A DNA stretch of 64,000 bases, taken from Rhopalosiphum padi. Lineage: Eukaryota > Arthropoda > Insecta > Hemiptera > Aphididae. This document shows, piece by piece, positions 1 to 13,300 of the stretch. The stretch covers positions 19,602,865 to 19,666,864 of the forward strand of contig NC_083599.1 in NCBI RefSeq assembly GCF_020882245.1, given 5' to 3'. The notes beneath the pieces are model-generated. The model worked only from the letters and a program-made list of their open reading frames with translations. It was not told the DNA's origin and did not search any database. The translations under genes and the position numbers were made by a program. The number at the start of each line of letters is the position of its first letter. Positions within the stretch are counted from its first letter, which is position 1.

Positions 1-541
1 CATCCTTTATAATTTTTTATTAATGTATAATTTTTATATTTTTATATGTAATATTTACCTATTATAATTTTAGTATTTTTATCAGGATTATTAAATTTAT
101 TCAATAATAAGTATGTAATAAGTATTAAAATTAAAGCAAAATATGTAGTAAAATAAAATGTATAAATACCTACGTAATTAATTTTTTTTTCCACTTCACC
201 TATAAAATTTATTCGGTTTAAGACTCACTTTGTGCTGGTCCCAAAGTGAGTCCACTGTATATGTACATAAGTAGTAGTAAGGTATCCATATTTGAAATGT
301 TTAAATAAATACAGTTGAACCTCCGTTAAATACCCTCTATTATTAATACTAAATTGATAAAAAAAAAATTAATACTAATTGACGTATCCGAACGTCATAA
401 GCATTGTAGCGCTCATGTAAGTATTCATGTATCATATATTTTATATTCGAGTACAGATTATTTTACCAAGCATTCTCACTCCCATTTTTCTTGAATTTAT
501 CTCAAATTTTGATTTATTTTACAAGCACCCACAGTAGATTA

Positions 542-1425
542 CAGTAGATGAAAATAATTATAAAAATTTTAAATTAGTATAAAAACTGTTGATAAATTAA
601 ACCAGAATGCAGAAATACCTTACCTTTACCTTAGTAAACAAGAACACATGAGATAAAATACAGTAGATTCTTATTATGTCAAACGTCGTTATCTCGAATA
701 CACAAATAATGTTTTTTATTACAGTAAGAAAAAAAATTAAACAGTTCATTCATTATAGTGATTGTGGTTGTGATTTCACGCGTTTGTAGTCATAAGCGTA
801 AATTAAATTTCCTTAAAATTAATTTTTATATTCTTACAAAAACAAAAGTAATATTTAACAAACTTTTATGACAGATTTTTAAAAAAAATTAAATTTATTC
901 AGTATTGTAGTTTATTAATATGCATGATAGTATTAACTATTAGTACTTAAAGTATTCAAAATATTTACCATTTTTTTTTCAATATTTTTAAGAATTATAA
1001 TAAAACTCGATATCTCGAACTTTTTACGAAATCTACTGTGTGACTTTAATTAGTACACAATTATAAAATTAATAGAACTTCAATAATTATCAAATCATAA
1101 TTTGTTTACTAATTAGGTAGGTACACTCTCAGATGATACTATTAGAGGTATTATTATAGCTTTGAGAGGTATGATGAAATAGAATACTTATCGTGATACA
1201 AAACTGCGACCCACTGCAATATTGAGGAATAAGAAAATTTAATGATTGCAATACTTATAAATATACTTTAGTCCATATTATTTTGGATTTTTGGAATAAT
1301 TGAAAATTTTCTTTTACGTAATGAGTGTTCTGTGTTTACAAACTTCTGTTTTTTACTCGTACAATATTTAGCGTACCTATAATATATCTAAATATTTTGA
1401 TGTATTAATGTTTAAGAATCTACTG
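542..1425. mobile_element. pogo/Tigger-like DNA element (nested ends)
   Basis: The outer ends are CAGTAGATG at 542 and its inverted counterpart AATCTACTG ending at 1425, each flanked by TA, the target duplication of Tc1/mariner/pogo elements. Nested inside is a second pair: CAGTAGATTCTTATTATG at 661, followed by a TATCTCGAA-like motif, and the inverted ATATCTCGAAC...AAATCTACTG ending at 1038. The CAGT start and TATCTCGAA motif resemble pogo/Tigger termini. No transposase is readable, so this is at best a non-autonomous relic. The outer repeat is only about 9 bp. Confidence 0.4.
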
Positions 1426-2423
1426 TATATATAATAAGGAAATAATAATAGTCATTAAAAATGGTTTTACCTAAATATAAATTAGATATAGTATTGGATC
1501 TAGAATTTATTATACTTTATCTTATCGATAATTTTTAAAAATTATAAATTCCGATATATCAATATTAATTATTAAAATTTAAAAATTATCATTACCTCTT
1601 ATATATTTCAAACCTATCATAACAATTTTATTTTTAGCGCACAAAATTAAATAACTCAAAACCTAGAATTTTTATTTTGATAAGTAAAAATTCCCGAAAA
1701 ATTATCTGCTCAAGTGCGTAATTTTGAGTTAGAATAATAATAAAAAACGTTTATTAAATAAATGTGAAAATAATATTAAATAAACATAACTTCAAATACT
1801 CATAATGAGGAAATAAGGTTTATATAATTTTAGGAACACTTTATGTAGGTTTAAGTGTGATAAATAATAATGCAAATGCCAAATACAGTATTATTGTTAC
1901 CTTAGCAACATAATTAGTCGTTTAATAAATTAAACGTAAAACGATCCTTCACGTACCTTTACTTATTAATATTCTGTAATAGTCATTTAAAAGTTAAAAC
2001 ACAATTTAATAAATAATAGATAGTCTAAGTTGATTCAAATTTTGTAGTTATATCTAGGTTAACCTATTAGAATAAATAGTTGTTTCTAGATAAAAATTTA
2101 AATCTCAAAATGGTCCTATAATTAGTAGTTATTGCAATAAAAATTATCAATTAATAATTAAAAACTATTTTTTTTAAATAATAAGAATCTCTATTGTCAT
2201 TAATTTCATATGTATTTAACACATTCATTATTTTATTGCTTTTACTTTCTTAAGAAAAAAAATGAATTTAAAAATAAAAGAAATATTGATCAGTAGACGC
2301 AGTAAAAATGTAAAATTGTGCTAATTTATTCGTGGGATAGGTACATACTAACACACTATATATTATATTATGAAACCATGCAGAGATACATCTTAAAAAA
2401 ATAATACAATATACCATGCTATA

Positions 2424-3051
2424 CCGGGTGTCCCGTGAGAATTTATACCCATTGCGACATCTCCTAAAATAATAAAGATATCATAATTCTGGTTTTTAAT
2501 AAGATTCACAGGAACAAGAACTACAAATATTTCATGTTTTAATTTATTTTAATGTTTTGGTAAAAAAATTAAAAAAAAAATTTTTTTTATTTAATTGTTT
2601 ACAAAAAAATTTAAGATAGCCAATTTGTAGAATTTAGTTTTTTTAAAATATTGACGTTTCAACATTTTAATTTCATTAATCTCATGATTTTTAATATTTT
2701 TTCTAGTTTCAAGAAAAACTGCGAATTACACTGAAAGCGTTCGCCGGCAGTACGAGCACGCGGGCCACATGTTTGATACATTGATAATACTATTCACAGT
2801 TTTTGAAGATGTTAAAACGTCAATATTTTCAGAAAAATAAACTCTACAAAATGGCTATCTTCAATTTTTTTTTTTGAAAACAATTAAATAAAAATATATA
2901 TTTTTTAACTTTTTTACCAAAACATTGAAATAAATTAAAACATGAAATATCTATAGTTATTGTCCCTTTGAATTTTATTAAAAATCAAAATTTTGATATC
3001 TCCATTATTTCAGAAGATATTGCAATGAGTAAATCCTCATGGGACGCTCTG
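2424..3051. mobile_element. 628-bp foldback (long inverted repeat) element with TATA duplication
   Basis: Two arms of about 240 bp (2424-2666 and 2811-3051) are inverted copies of each other, separated by a roughly 145-bp GC-richer centre containing GTTCGCCGGCAGTACGAGC. The termini read CCGGGTGTCCCGTGAG on the left and, inverted, CAGAGCGTCCCATGAG on the right. Both sides are flanked by TATA, a plausible target-site duplication. No ORF is present. This looks like a non-autonomous foldback or MITE element. Confidence 0.8.
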
Positions 3052-3849
3052 TATACCTACTTTAAGCTCGACAAAGGATGGATAGTTTAAGTATTATTCG
3101 TGAATTTAAAGACAATACGTACCTATTTAGCGAGTGTGCCTAAATGGCTAAATACTACATATGTGCATGTGAAAGACAGTAAGAAATGTCCTTGAAATAT
3201 AACTGTATTTGTCTCTTAAAATCTGATGCTCTTGGACAACAATACTGGTCCTGTTGACATTCTCTGTAATTATTATAATAATAGATATATCCTTTTTCTA
3301 ATAAATAACACCATTAGTATATATAATTGTCGCACTCACATACACAAAACGTATTAGATTATTCCATGCATCGTATTAACTATTAACACTATAAAGGACT
3401 GTTGGGGCGTGTTGAATTCCACACAGGCGTATCCAACAATGACGCGTCGGTAAATAGCATCAAGTACAAAAAACATAATAATTAGATGCAACGACCAAGG
3501 AAAGACCAAGCGCAGTATATGTTAACTATATAGATATATGCAAATATGCTACATAACGTTTTCCGTTAACATTGATTTCTCTGCGAAAGCTGTAGAATGA
3601 ACGAAATAATTACTAAATACTGTTATTCGACATTTTTATTATTAAATCGTTAGAATATGCAATTTGTATATTATTTCCTAAGTAGTAGTATATGAAAAAC
3701 AGAGAAAAAAATCTGATTTCATAATAAACTTAATGTAATATTTAAAAGCTGTCTTAATAAAATACTTACCAACAACAGTGATACAACTGATACAAGTCGA
3801 TGCAAGTCAACTAGAAACTAACTAGCATACGTATTTTATATATTACGAG

Positions 3850-4505
3850 CAAGGCTGTGAATTTAATGCATTTGCATGTTTTTTTTTTGCTACGCCGTAT
3901 AATAAAATTGATCCGGTCAAAATTTGTTTTGACTTATTTATATTTCAAAAACCAAATCTTATTTTACATATTTTTGCATATTTCATAGGGTAGGGCCTAT
4001 AAATGCATGTTTTTACGATTTTTTGTATAAATGCTTTTTTTTGTATTATTCTATTTTTAATCGGGTATTTAACATGTATTATTGACTATTGCAATACTCT
4101 TGAAGTCGAGATTAAATTAATTTACTGATTTCAACAAGTACATAACGGATGACAAAAATCGTTGATTGTACAATGCAATAACTGCTTTAAAGGTATAAAA
4201 TATATAATTTTAAGTAGAAATATATTCTATTGTAAGCATATATTTTTTTTATAGATTTTGTTTACAACGACGACCAAGATTAGTCAAGCCCAATAAGTCA
4301 TATACTCATGCAATCATACCAATTTGTAATATTACTAATATTTAAACTAAAATTAATAAAAAAAATAAGAATAAACGTTTAATTTTAATAGTTTGTTTTG
4401 CATATTTTTGAAAAATAAGAGCATATTTTGTCAGTTTTTAGTATATATATGCATGCATATTTAATAGTTTAATTTAACCTATATATAATTATATTCACAA
4501 CCTTG
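3850..4505. mobile_element. hAT-like miniature element with GCATATTT-rich ends
   Basis: The ends CAAGGCTGTGAATTTAA (3850) and TTATATTCACAACCTTG (ending 4505) form a 17-bp terminal inverted repeat with two mismatches. The subterminal parts are full of GCATATTTTG/TGCATATTT motifs. No clean 8-bp target duplication is visible, so the superfamily call is tentative. A related fragment lies at 46,314-46,436. Confidence 0.55.
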
Positions 4506-7044
4506 ATAATAATATTTCATGTATACTGCTAATTGCTATAACCTAGCTATATTGTTTTCTATTTATATAAATAATTGTCAAAATATTATAGTTATAACTG
4601 ATTTCTCAATAAATTTAAAAACATAATTTTATTTTAGGGCAGATTAGACTGATCTAGGACCGATGGACACATTTTAATAGTGGTTCAGAAAATATAAAAT
4701 CTAGCGCCCTCTCTTCTTACGACCATTCTTTAAGAAATCACTGACATTTGAATTTTTAAAAAAACATAATTTATCATCGAATCTTTTATTAAGCATCAAC
4801 TAGATCAATTTTTCTAGTAGAAGCAATCCTCAATGTTAAAGATTGAAGGAAAAACGTAGGTAATCCAAAACATGATGAAAGAATTTAAAAATTTAAAAAA
4901 ATACGCATCGTCATAAATTGTACTATCCATCACAAAACATTCATCACTTCTATCAGAATAATAGGTGCGTAAATATAACGTACCTATATAACATTATTCC
5001 CTATATTATATTCAAGTGTATCTCACTTAAGTATGTACAAAATCATTAAACTATGTTATGTGTAGAACATAAGGGGTCGCCAACACTATAATATAGTAGA
5101 TTGATTTACATTTTACACTAATTATTCATTAATTATTTTTTTCTTAAAACCTTAAACTGTTTATTTTTATTTAAATTCTACATAGGTAAAGTAGGCGGTA
5201 TACCTACTTTATAATTTAGTCATTTTTTCAATAATATTTTTCACTCAAAATTGAAAATAAATGGAGCCGAAATTGACAATCCAACTGCAATGGATATTAA
5301 ACTAAATTAGGTATCAACTATTAAGTAATAACTAATAAGTTACTTTTATCCTTTCGTGTAACCAATTGCATGCAGAAACAAACGAATATGCAGTTATAAT
5401 TTTAATATTATTACTAACGAGTAAGGCACACTACAATAACTAGTTCAATCTATTATCTAAATATTCGTTGAATCGTCAAAATTGGTAGTGTATTTATGAT
5501 TCTATAAACTAGCCTGACCATACGCATTGTCTGTTATATAATATAATAGCTATAATAGCTGTTTTTATCCCAAATAATATGTGTGAAAAATTTGGTGCCA
5601 ATTGGTCAAAAACTATAGATTTCCATACGCGTCATTTAGATATAACCCAAGTAATGATATATATAGACTATAATAGCCATAAACATCTATCATAAATGAT
5701 CTATCATTTTATTTCCGTTTTGCTTCAGTTAAAATATTCAGTTTTTTTTTTTGTCAAAATCGGTCGGGTATTTTTTTAGTAAAAATAAACCTCCACCATA
5801 TACTTTGACTCTTACATATAATAGATGTTAATCAATTTTACATTTATATAGAATAGCTATTAACCTAAACGACAAAAAATAATACAATACAGAAAATTAC
5901 ACCTAATCATAGTAAATATTTTATTATCTGTAACCAATCGCAATCCTATATAAAAAATATTCGACTTTCGTGAGCCGAAATAAAATTCATCTGTAAACCA
6001 CTTTATGCGACTTATGATTAGGAAACCGAAACTAAAAACCCTCCTCAAATCTTGAGGAATCTATTGACATAACTTTTACTTAAAGCGGTCCAGTAATTTT
6101 TAAGTCTATATGGAGAACAATGAAAGAAAGAAAAAAAAGAAACGTTTATTTTTATACAAACTCTTTATAACGAGTTCCTATAAGACAGAAATCTCCTTAC
6201 AATTTAAAATAACAATAGTGTCTAGCTCGTATAACCTATATATTAGTATATCCTTATATTTTAGTCTCTCTGTAACGAAAAGTCCTTTACAACGGAAAAA
6301 TCACTTGGCCCCAGAGCAACTCCACCATAAAGAAGTTTTACTGTATACACCTATGTTAGCATTTTTTGCATTTATTCATGTGTTTAGTTTGATCAGAAAT
6401 AATAACTCAAATTATGAAATGTATTAAATACACAAATCATATAAACATTAAAACATTGGTATTTTTAAAAAAAAGTAACCTAAAGCTGTTTAAATAGAAG
6501 CAGACATTAATATTTTTTAAATTATATTTACCTACATATCTAGTACCATTAATACTAATCTTATTTATAATTATGAATATATCTATCGTATAATCTTACC
6601 TAAAAATAAAATTCTGGCGACTGGAGAATGACGATACGTTTGGTGTAGACACCTATAACATTATGATCATATTATTCATATTATATAGGCGCAATAATAA
6701 TAAAGAGCCTTTGAGAGAGGACTCTGCAGGCTCGTGTTATCGTTTATATAGTTACTTTTACAATTTAATAGAAATTTCGTCACTTGATCTATTGCCGGTA
6801 AAAATATTATGTGTCATAATAAAATACAACAAACTCCGATATTAATAGTCTTAAATCCTCGCGATTACTTCTTCGATCTACTTCGTACGACTAAACTCAA
6901 TCCCCTCTCGCCTTAAGTACTTTAGGTAATTAGCTTCAAACACTGTTTATGCCTATATGATCGTACAGCGGACTATCATCCGGTATCGTAGTTCTTGTAT
7001 GTCATTACTCATTATTATTATTAATATTACGATGAGTATAATTA

Positions 7045-7650
7045 TCATTTAACGCTTCTCGCGTACACTCTAATATAATAGTAGGTGCCCACTATTAGTG
7101 ATTTGCAATGTTTGCGTCGTAGACATATCGGTTTTGCCGCGTCTTCGGACGAACCGGTATGTAATAATATAATAATAATACGTACGACGGTGGCCGTGAC
7201 CGTGGTAGTGGTATTCGGTCGCGGTTGACGCGGGCGAACCGGTGCGCGGTTTATTTTTCTACTTTTCGCTTTCCACCGGCTTTCGCACTCTGCCACCGCC
7301 CCAAATTCGTCTGGTGGGAATCAATTAAATACCCGGCACTGGACTGCACCGGCGAACATTCGACCGAAGCATTTTGCGAACGCGTCCATCACTCGCCCAA
7401 CACGCAACGGTATAACACGTACACGACGTCACCGAGTCTCTTCGACAAGTTTCGTGTAATATACCTATAATATATTATATCACATTTTGAATTATTGTTA
7501 TACGAACAGGTCATTGTTCGTCTCTTTTTCCGATCGCTTTTTTACGCATTGTGTCTTCCAGTTTGTTGTGACTTATGCGAATTTTGTTTTTCGTTCAATA
7601 GTTCGCTGCACAGCCATCATATACGCCGTCGACGAATCCCAAGCCAACAG
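7045..7650 (+). promoter_or_regulatory. CpG-containing island, candidate promoter / 5' non-coding exon
   Basis: This block is clearly richer in G+C and CpG than its surroundings (for example GCGGTTGACGCGGGCGAACC near 7,220). It ends in a good splice donor, CCAACAG|GTACCT at 7650/7651. Short ORFs on both strands do not resemble a protein. A first non-coding exon with its promoter on the + strand is the simplest reading. Which gene it belongs to is unknown; the next coding exon on this strand starts at 15,097. Confidence 0.35.
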
Positions 7651-9675
7651 GTACCTATAAAAATACTCATTGTTATGTTTCAGTATACAGTGACAATAAC
7701 AGTAATACAAATTATAGTAATAATATAACAATAATGTACGGTAATAAATGAATTGCCGTCGGACAGGCGGCGATCACTCTGAGCACTACTTACATAATAC
7801 GTATGTCTTGTACATAGTTAGGCACAGGGCGAATACTATATGCAGCTGATGAAATGTGCTCGCCAAAAGCATAAGCGCACTAGTTACCATTATTATTATT
7901 ACTGATTTTTATTAGAAAATATTTGGTTTTTCAACATTTTTTGTATGTTGAAAAACAAAAACATATTTTCTTATTGAAAAGGATATAATTTCATGGTTCT
8001 TATCATCGATCGCACCTACATATTTTTTATTTTTCTAAGAAAGTATTATTTTGAGTCTATAATATGTCATATAAAAAAGGTGTCTTCCCGCAAGGTATAT
8101 AGATACTTGCACACCCTACACACTCCGCACACACGCTTATGCCCGTACATTTGGTTGTTATTGAAACAGTACGCGGGAAAATGGTTTATCCGTATTACAA
8201 AAGCCTTCCCTAGAAGTCTAAAAATGTATTTTGGTTTAAGGAAGGCTTTGGTTTTCGATTAAAAACCAACTTTTAAGTTTAGACGATTTGTGATTAAAAA
8301 TGCCATGGATTTATATTACTTACCTATAGTCAACTTGAAACCAGTCTTTACAAATTATTTTGCATTATATTTTTTAAACCAGATAATAAGTAAATAATTC
8401 AAAATACAAAGTCTTTAACAAAAAATATATTTTATTTAGTGTACAAAATACATAATATTTTTGTATACTAAATACATCTTAATATTAAAGAGTTTTATTC
8501 CAACTTTAATTATTATTTTCCCCGTTTCCCGTTCGTAAAATATTAATGTTATTATTTTCAAAATACATTATTTGCTGTAAAATTGTCTTTCCGGAGATGT
8601 AAAAGAGCCACTCACGATTTTTCAGAAAAAAAAATAATAATTGAACAATATGTCAAATTTAAACGTAATTTAAAAATTTTTAACTTCCTTAAACTTTAAA
8701 ATATCCATAAAAACTATTAGAGATTGGATACTAAATAATACACATGATTTACAAAATAATACCGGTTATAAAATTATACATTGTTTATACTATTAAAATA
8801 AATAAGCACATTTAATTAATTATCATTAAAAAATGTTAAACCCAACTTCAATGTTAACAAATTTGAATCGTATAACTACTATATCACGCACCAGTCCGAT
8901 ATACCTATATACATATATACCTATATAGTATAGGTCCTATACGTAATACGTATATCTATAATAATTCAAATTATGTTAGGTAAATATTTTATATGTCAGT
9001 TTTATATTATAATATTGAATTAATTTTTGATTTATTAACTTTCCTCTTAGTATTACTTAAATGTTTTTATTAATAGTACAAAACAGTTTTTAAAATGTAT
9101 TATGTTTAACAAAGTGTATTTATGCATACCTACATATTTATAATTTATATAGGTACAATAGTTAACTATCTGCAAAAGATTACATTTTTTTCTGTTCCAA
9201 CAATTTTTATTTATTTATTAACTTATGCACAAAAACCTATTGTATTACTAGTACTAAAAATTCCATTACACAATAATTGATTGTATTCAATACAAATATT
9301 AAAATATGAATAACGATAAACTACGTTTTTTTGCTTACACCATGACTTCTGAAATATATCACATTTTCCACTGATAAATATATTGAGTCTAATATTTAAT
9401 GGATCCAATATTTTTCCAACTAAATTAGGTACACGAAAATATTATTATGTTAGCGAAACAAATAAGTAATGACCACTTACAAATAAAGACAGAATATTAT
9501 AAAAATAAAAAAGTTACTAAGCTATTATCTAGACACGATTAATTCCGAAATTCATTCTTTAGATTAAAAATATATTATATCAACTAAATATCATAGACAA
9601 ACCAATTTTATTAAATATATATAAAACACCAAAATAAGTAACTTTGCTTTAACTATAATTGGATACTATTTACTA

Positions 9676-9692
9676 CCCCCCCCCCCCCCCCC
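9676..9692 (+). repeat. poly-C homopolymer (17 C)
   Basis: Seventeen consecutive C residues sit in otherwise AT-rich sequence, followed by ACC and a run of A. Confidence 0.95.
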
Positions 9693-12037
9693 ACCAAAAA
9701 AAAGGAACATATTTAAAGACATAAAATGTGTAAATAAGTAGGCATGGATTATCATTGAGAATAAATATAATCTAAAAAATTCAAAATATCGCAATATATA
9801 TATCTAAAAAGTATTCATCACAATCCATAACATCCGTACTTTTGAATTTACAATCCCGTTAAATTGTTAAATTAAAATTGTAATTTAATTCTATAAAATA
9901 AATGTCAATTTTATTATATGCCCAATAGTATAATTATAAACTATACAACTAATGGCAGTTTGAATATGACTTTTTAGAGATGATTAATTATATAAATAGA
10001 GCACATAGATAAACATACTTTTTTATTTACTATTATCATTATTACTATACCTACAAGATAACTACCAGACAAATAATAACCATAAAATGTTTACAATTGT
10101 ATTGTTGTATAATATAACATAATGATTTATATATTGCGGACATTAGACAACAAAAGTGCTGTTCGATGATGACGGTCAAAAGGTTATAATTTAGATCTTT
10201 AGCTTACATTTTTAAACTGATTGTCATTTTTTTTGTCATTTTTGATTAAAAAATAAACAGAAAAATACTAATCGTCTATTAAAATTAAATATAAATCGTT
10301 ATACGTCATTCAAAAATATTATTACCATTTAATTTATTGTAAAAGGCAATAAATAATATCAAATGTATAGTGTACGTGCGAGGACTACCTATATTTTATT
10401 TAGGCTAATGTTATTGCACTGCAATAATATGTCCATACTCCATAGTATGTCTAATGAGTTTAAATGTAAGTTGGTAATTCTTATATACACATTTTTATAA
10501 ATGTACAAAATTCCGATGACATATTTTAAACAACCATAACAAACTGGTGTTCACTTGTCTCTTCCTTGACTTCCTTGACTAATTGTCAACCTCAGTTAAT
10601 ATATATATTCTCGAAGATATCTAGTCTTATGTATTTGATTACGTGAAACTTCGATGAATATAACTAGAGACGTGGATTTCACGCTTAATGGAAATACTTA
10701 TTTTTTATTAGGTTTATTTGGAATCATATTTTATAAGATTTATTTTAAATTCCTAAGTGTACTTACATTTTTACGAAACTATAGAATGATAACGCTTTTA
10801 ATGTTATTAATACAATCGAATATTGTTCATATCTCGAATCATAACTATTTAATAATAATTTTAACTTGAATAAAATTATCCTTTAAATGCCTGATTACCT
10901 TTTTCATTAGTAAATTGATGTTGAGAAGTAGTTCTCAACTTAAGAAACTTGTGTGATGAAAAAGAAATACTATACGCCTGTGTACCACTCTTCCATTGTT
11001 GGCTGTTTCTTGAGCATTAATTTTGTCACTAACGGAACTCGAGCATTTTGTACCCTTGGGATCAAACTTTTATATCTCTTGAGTTTTGACAGTTTAAATT
11101 CAATCAAAATAATAGTACGTACTACTAAAAAAAAACTGCTCAAATCATAGATTTTCATTACAGTATAAAAAAAATGCTAACAAAATAACATAAGTAAAGT
11201 ATGTTTTTCTTTTTTCTTTTACGTTGAGTGATCTAAAATGGACGTTCATGACTTTTTAAAAACGATTTTCTATTTTTGTACCAAGACGTATACAGCCCAT
11301 CGATAGACGATATAACCGTAGCCAGGTTTTTTCTGGGGGGGGTTAATTTTTGATGGCCAATCATGACAACAAATTAAGTTTGCACTGTATTTCTCACAAT
11401 ATAATTCATATAATTATACATCATATTATCAAATCAAGATCAAGTAAGTGTGATAAGAGCCGCATTGCTGTATCACCATCAAACGGTAATAAAATTAATA
11501 AAATTATTGTCATGTCTGACATTTCTGGCTACGGCGCTGGACAATATAATAATCATTGAAACAACATATTAGATTGTTCTTTTATTCAAATCGTATATCA
11601 ATTATTTTAATTTCAGTAGAATTGCAAATCATTTTAGTCTGATCGAAGACACTTCTGTCTTCTAAGAACACGAAAACAATAATAAGTAATAAGTAATAAC
11701 TATACTCACATTTTATAAAACATGCTGTGTATATTAGGTATAGATGTGGGTATACATATTATCTATGTTGCAAACCACGTAAAACAAAAAAATTTAAATT
11801 AAATTAAATTTTTTAAATTTATTTATATGTTATTTTTAGCAATATCTTATTGATGTGGTACGTTTATTAGGTAGTTGAATGTAAATCAAGTTCAAAACTT
11901 TTAATATATATTATGTAATTTTACACAAACAATTGACTACGTTTGAAAAATATATAGAAACAATGAATGTGATCGTTAACAAAGTACTCTGCGCTTGTAC
12001 AATTGTACATTGTGATAATTAAAAAGTGTGTGGTGTG

Positions 12038-12070
12038 GTATGTGTGTGTGTGTGCGCGCGCGCGCGCGCT
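12038..12070 (+). repeat. (TG)n(CG)n microsatellite
   Basis: A compound dinucleotide run: alternating TG passes directly into alternating CG. The alternating purine-pyrimidine run is a classic potential Z-DNA former. Confidence 0.9.
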
Positions 12071-12489
12071 ATGCTATACTACTGTGTACCGTTTACGCTG
12101 TAAAAGTCATGTTCTGCAATTGTACGATTTCGAGTTCAATATTGAATGACCTGGTTTATAATATGGAATTAACATCGCTCATCGATTTTAACTTACTGAT
12201 TTATCAGCAATTCTAAATAATACATCTTTGTCACTCATTAAATAACCGTTTAAAACATACTTAACAATAATAATATTATATGCAAGAAATGGCTGCTATA
12301 CATCGAACGCAATATAAAATTAAACTATTCTTATAGATACCTACCAATAAAATAAATATATAATAAATCAAATACATTGGCACACATATGTATGTACACG
12401 AGTTCTATGATATATTATTTATGACCTACGTATAATAAATATTGATTTATGAAATGATGTATATTATACATATATATATTATATATTTA

Positions 12490-12503
12490 TATGTGCGTGT
12501 AGG

Positions 12504-12536
<33 letters not shown>

Positions 12537-12546
12537 TTGTGTGTGT
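12490..12546 (+). repeat. (GT)n microsatellite
   Basis: An imperfect GT/TG dinucleotide repeat, interrupted by TTTG units, immediately upstream of the CpG-containing island at 12.55 kb. Confidence 0.9.
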
Positions 12547-12549
12547 AAC

Positions 12550-13300
12550 TTTGCGCATAACGAAAACGTTTCGACTCGCACCAAAATACCTCGGTGTCAC
12601 CGGTCGGTTTGAAATTTTTGAATCGTTACAAAAGTCGCGTAAAAATAACGGTTAGAACCGCTTGTCGAATGTTAATAATAATCGTATTTGTTACTACAGT
12701 TTGTGACGAATCACCGTCATCATTATTAATGGATGTGTAGGCAGTAGTTAAAAGCGGATACGGTCTATCTACAAAACACTGTGTTGATATATTCCAAAGT
12801 GGCGCGATATATTAACGATTCGGTTTCCTACTGGAACGCGACCGGAATGACGTTAAGATTTAAAATCATTATTACCATTGCACCAGGAGTTTCGATTATA
12901 GAAATAATAATTAACGGACACAATGGATACATTATTAGAAATCCGATCGTCGCGCACATGCATATTAAACACTCGAAGTGCGTATATACATATTTACTAT
13001 TTGATTGTCCATGATGGGTACCAAATACCTATATAATATATGGTGAGAGTATCGGGTGCCAGCCACGAATCTCTGTTCGCGACCGTCACATTGTGGTTTT
13101 CATTGCGACTGGACACCCGCATGATATTAGACGCCGTCGATTACAATAGAATGTAGTCGAAAACGCATACCTACATAATATATAAGTAGAACTCCACTCC
13201 CGAGTACGGATCTCACGATTGTCGTTCGATCCGAAGACAAATGACAATCATTATGCAAACTAGAACGATCCTCAAAATTAAACTCGTACTAACACACGTG
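12550..13300 (+). promoter_or_regulatory. Candidate TATA promoter and 5' UTR exon of the secreted-protein gene
   Basis: A CpG-containing, GC-richer block. TATAAG at 13,181 lies about 33 bp upstream of an initiator-like TCACGATT, so transcription could start near 13,214. A splice donor CACGTG|GTAGGT follows at 13,300/13,301. A strong acceptor (polypyrimidine run ending TTTTCATAG at 15,060) precedes the coding exon at 15,097. I infer a non-coding exon of about 13,214-13,300 spliced over a 1.76-kb intron to 15,061. Transcript evidence is lacking. Confidence 0.4.

Larger units (their letters stand above)
1..7000. other. AT-rich spacer, repeat-laden, no gene seen
   Basis: No coding exon with a recognisable product is visible on either strand. 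The stretch carries the inverted-repeat elements listed separately (542-1425, 2424-3051, 3850-4505). A lone pogo/Tigger-like terminus begins at 312 after a TA (CAGTTGAACCTCCGTTAAAT). Around 6,150-6,310 there is further relic sequence resembling pogo-type ends (runs such as ATAACGAGTTCCTATAAGAC). Short ORFs here have low-complexity AT-driven composition and I do not regard them as genes. Confidence 0.6.
7730..12480. other. AT-rich spacer, no gene seen
   Basis: Nothing with coding character is visible. The stretch contains a 17-base poly-C run (9,676-9,692), a C/G-run repeat end near 11,320-11,342 (CAGG...TCTGGGGGGGG) and a TG/CG dinucleotide microsatellite at 12,038-12,070. Confidence 0.6.

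Noticed and set aside
6110..6427. 105-codon ORF starting MENNERKKKKK
   Set aside because: Runs through relic transposon-end sequence and low-complexity A-rich sequence. No coding signature or splice context.
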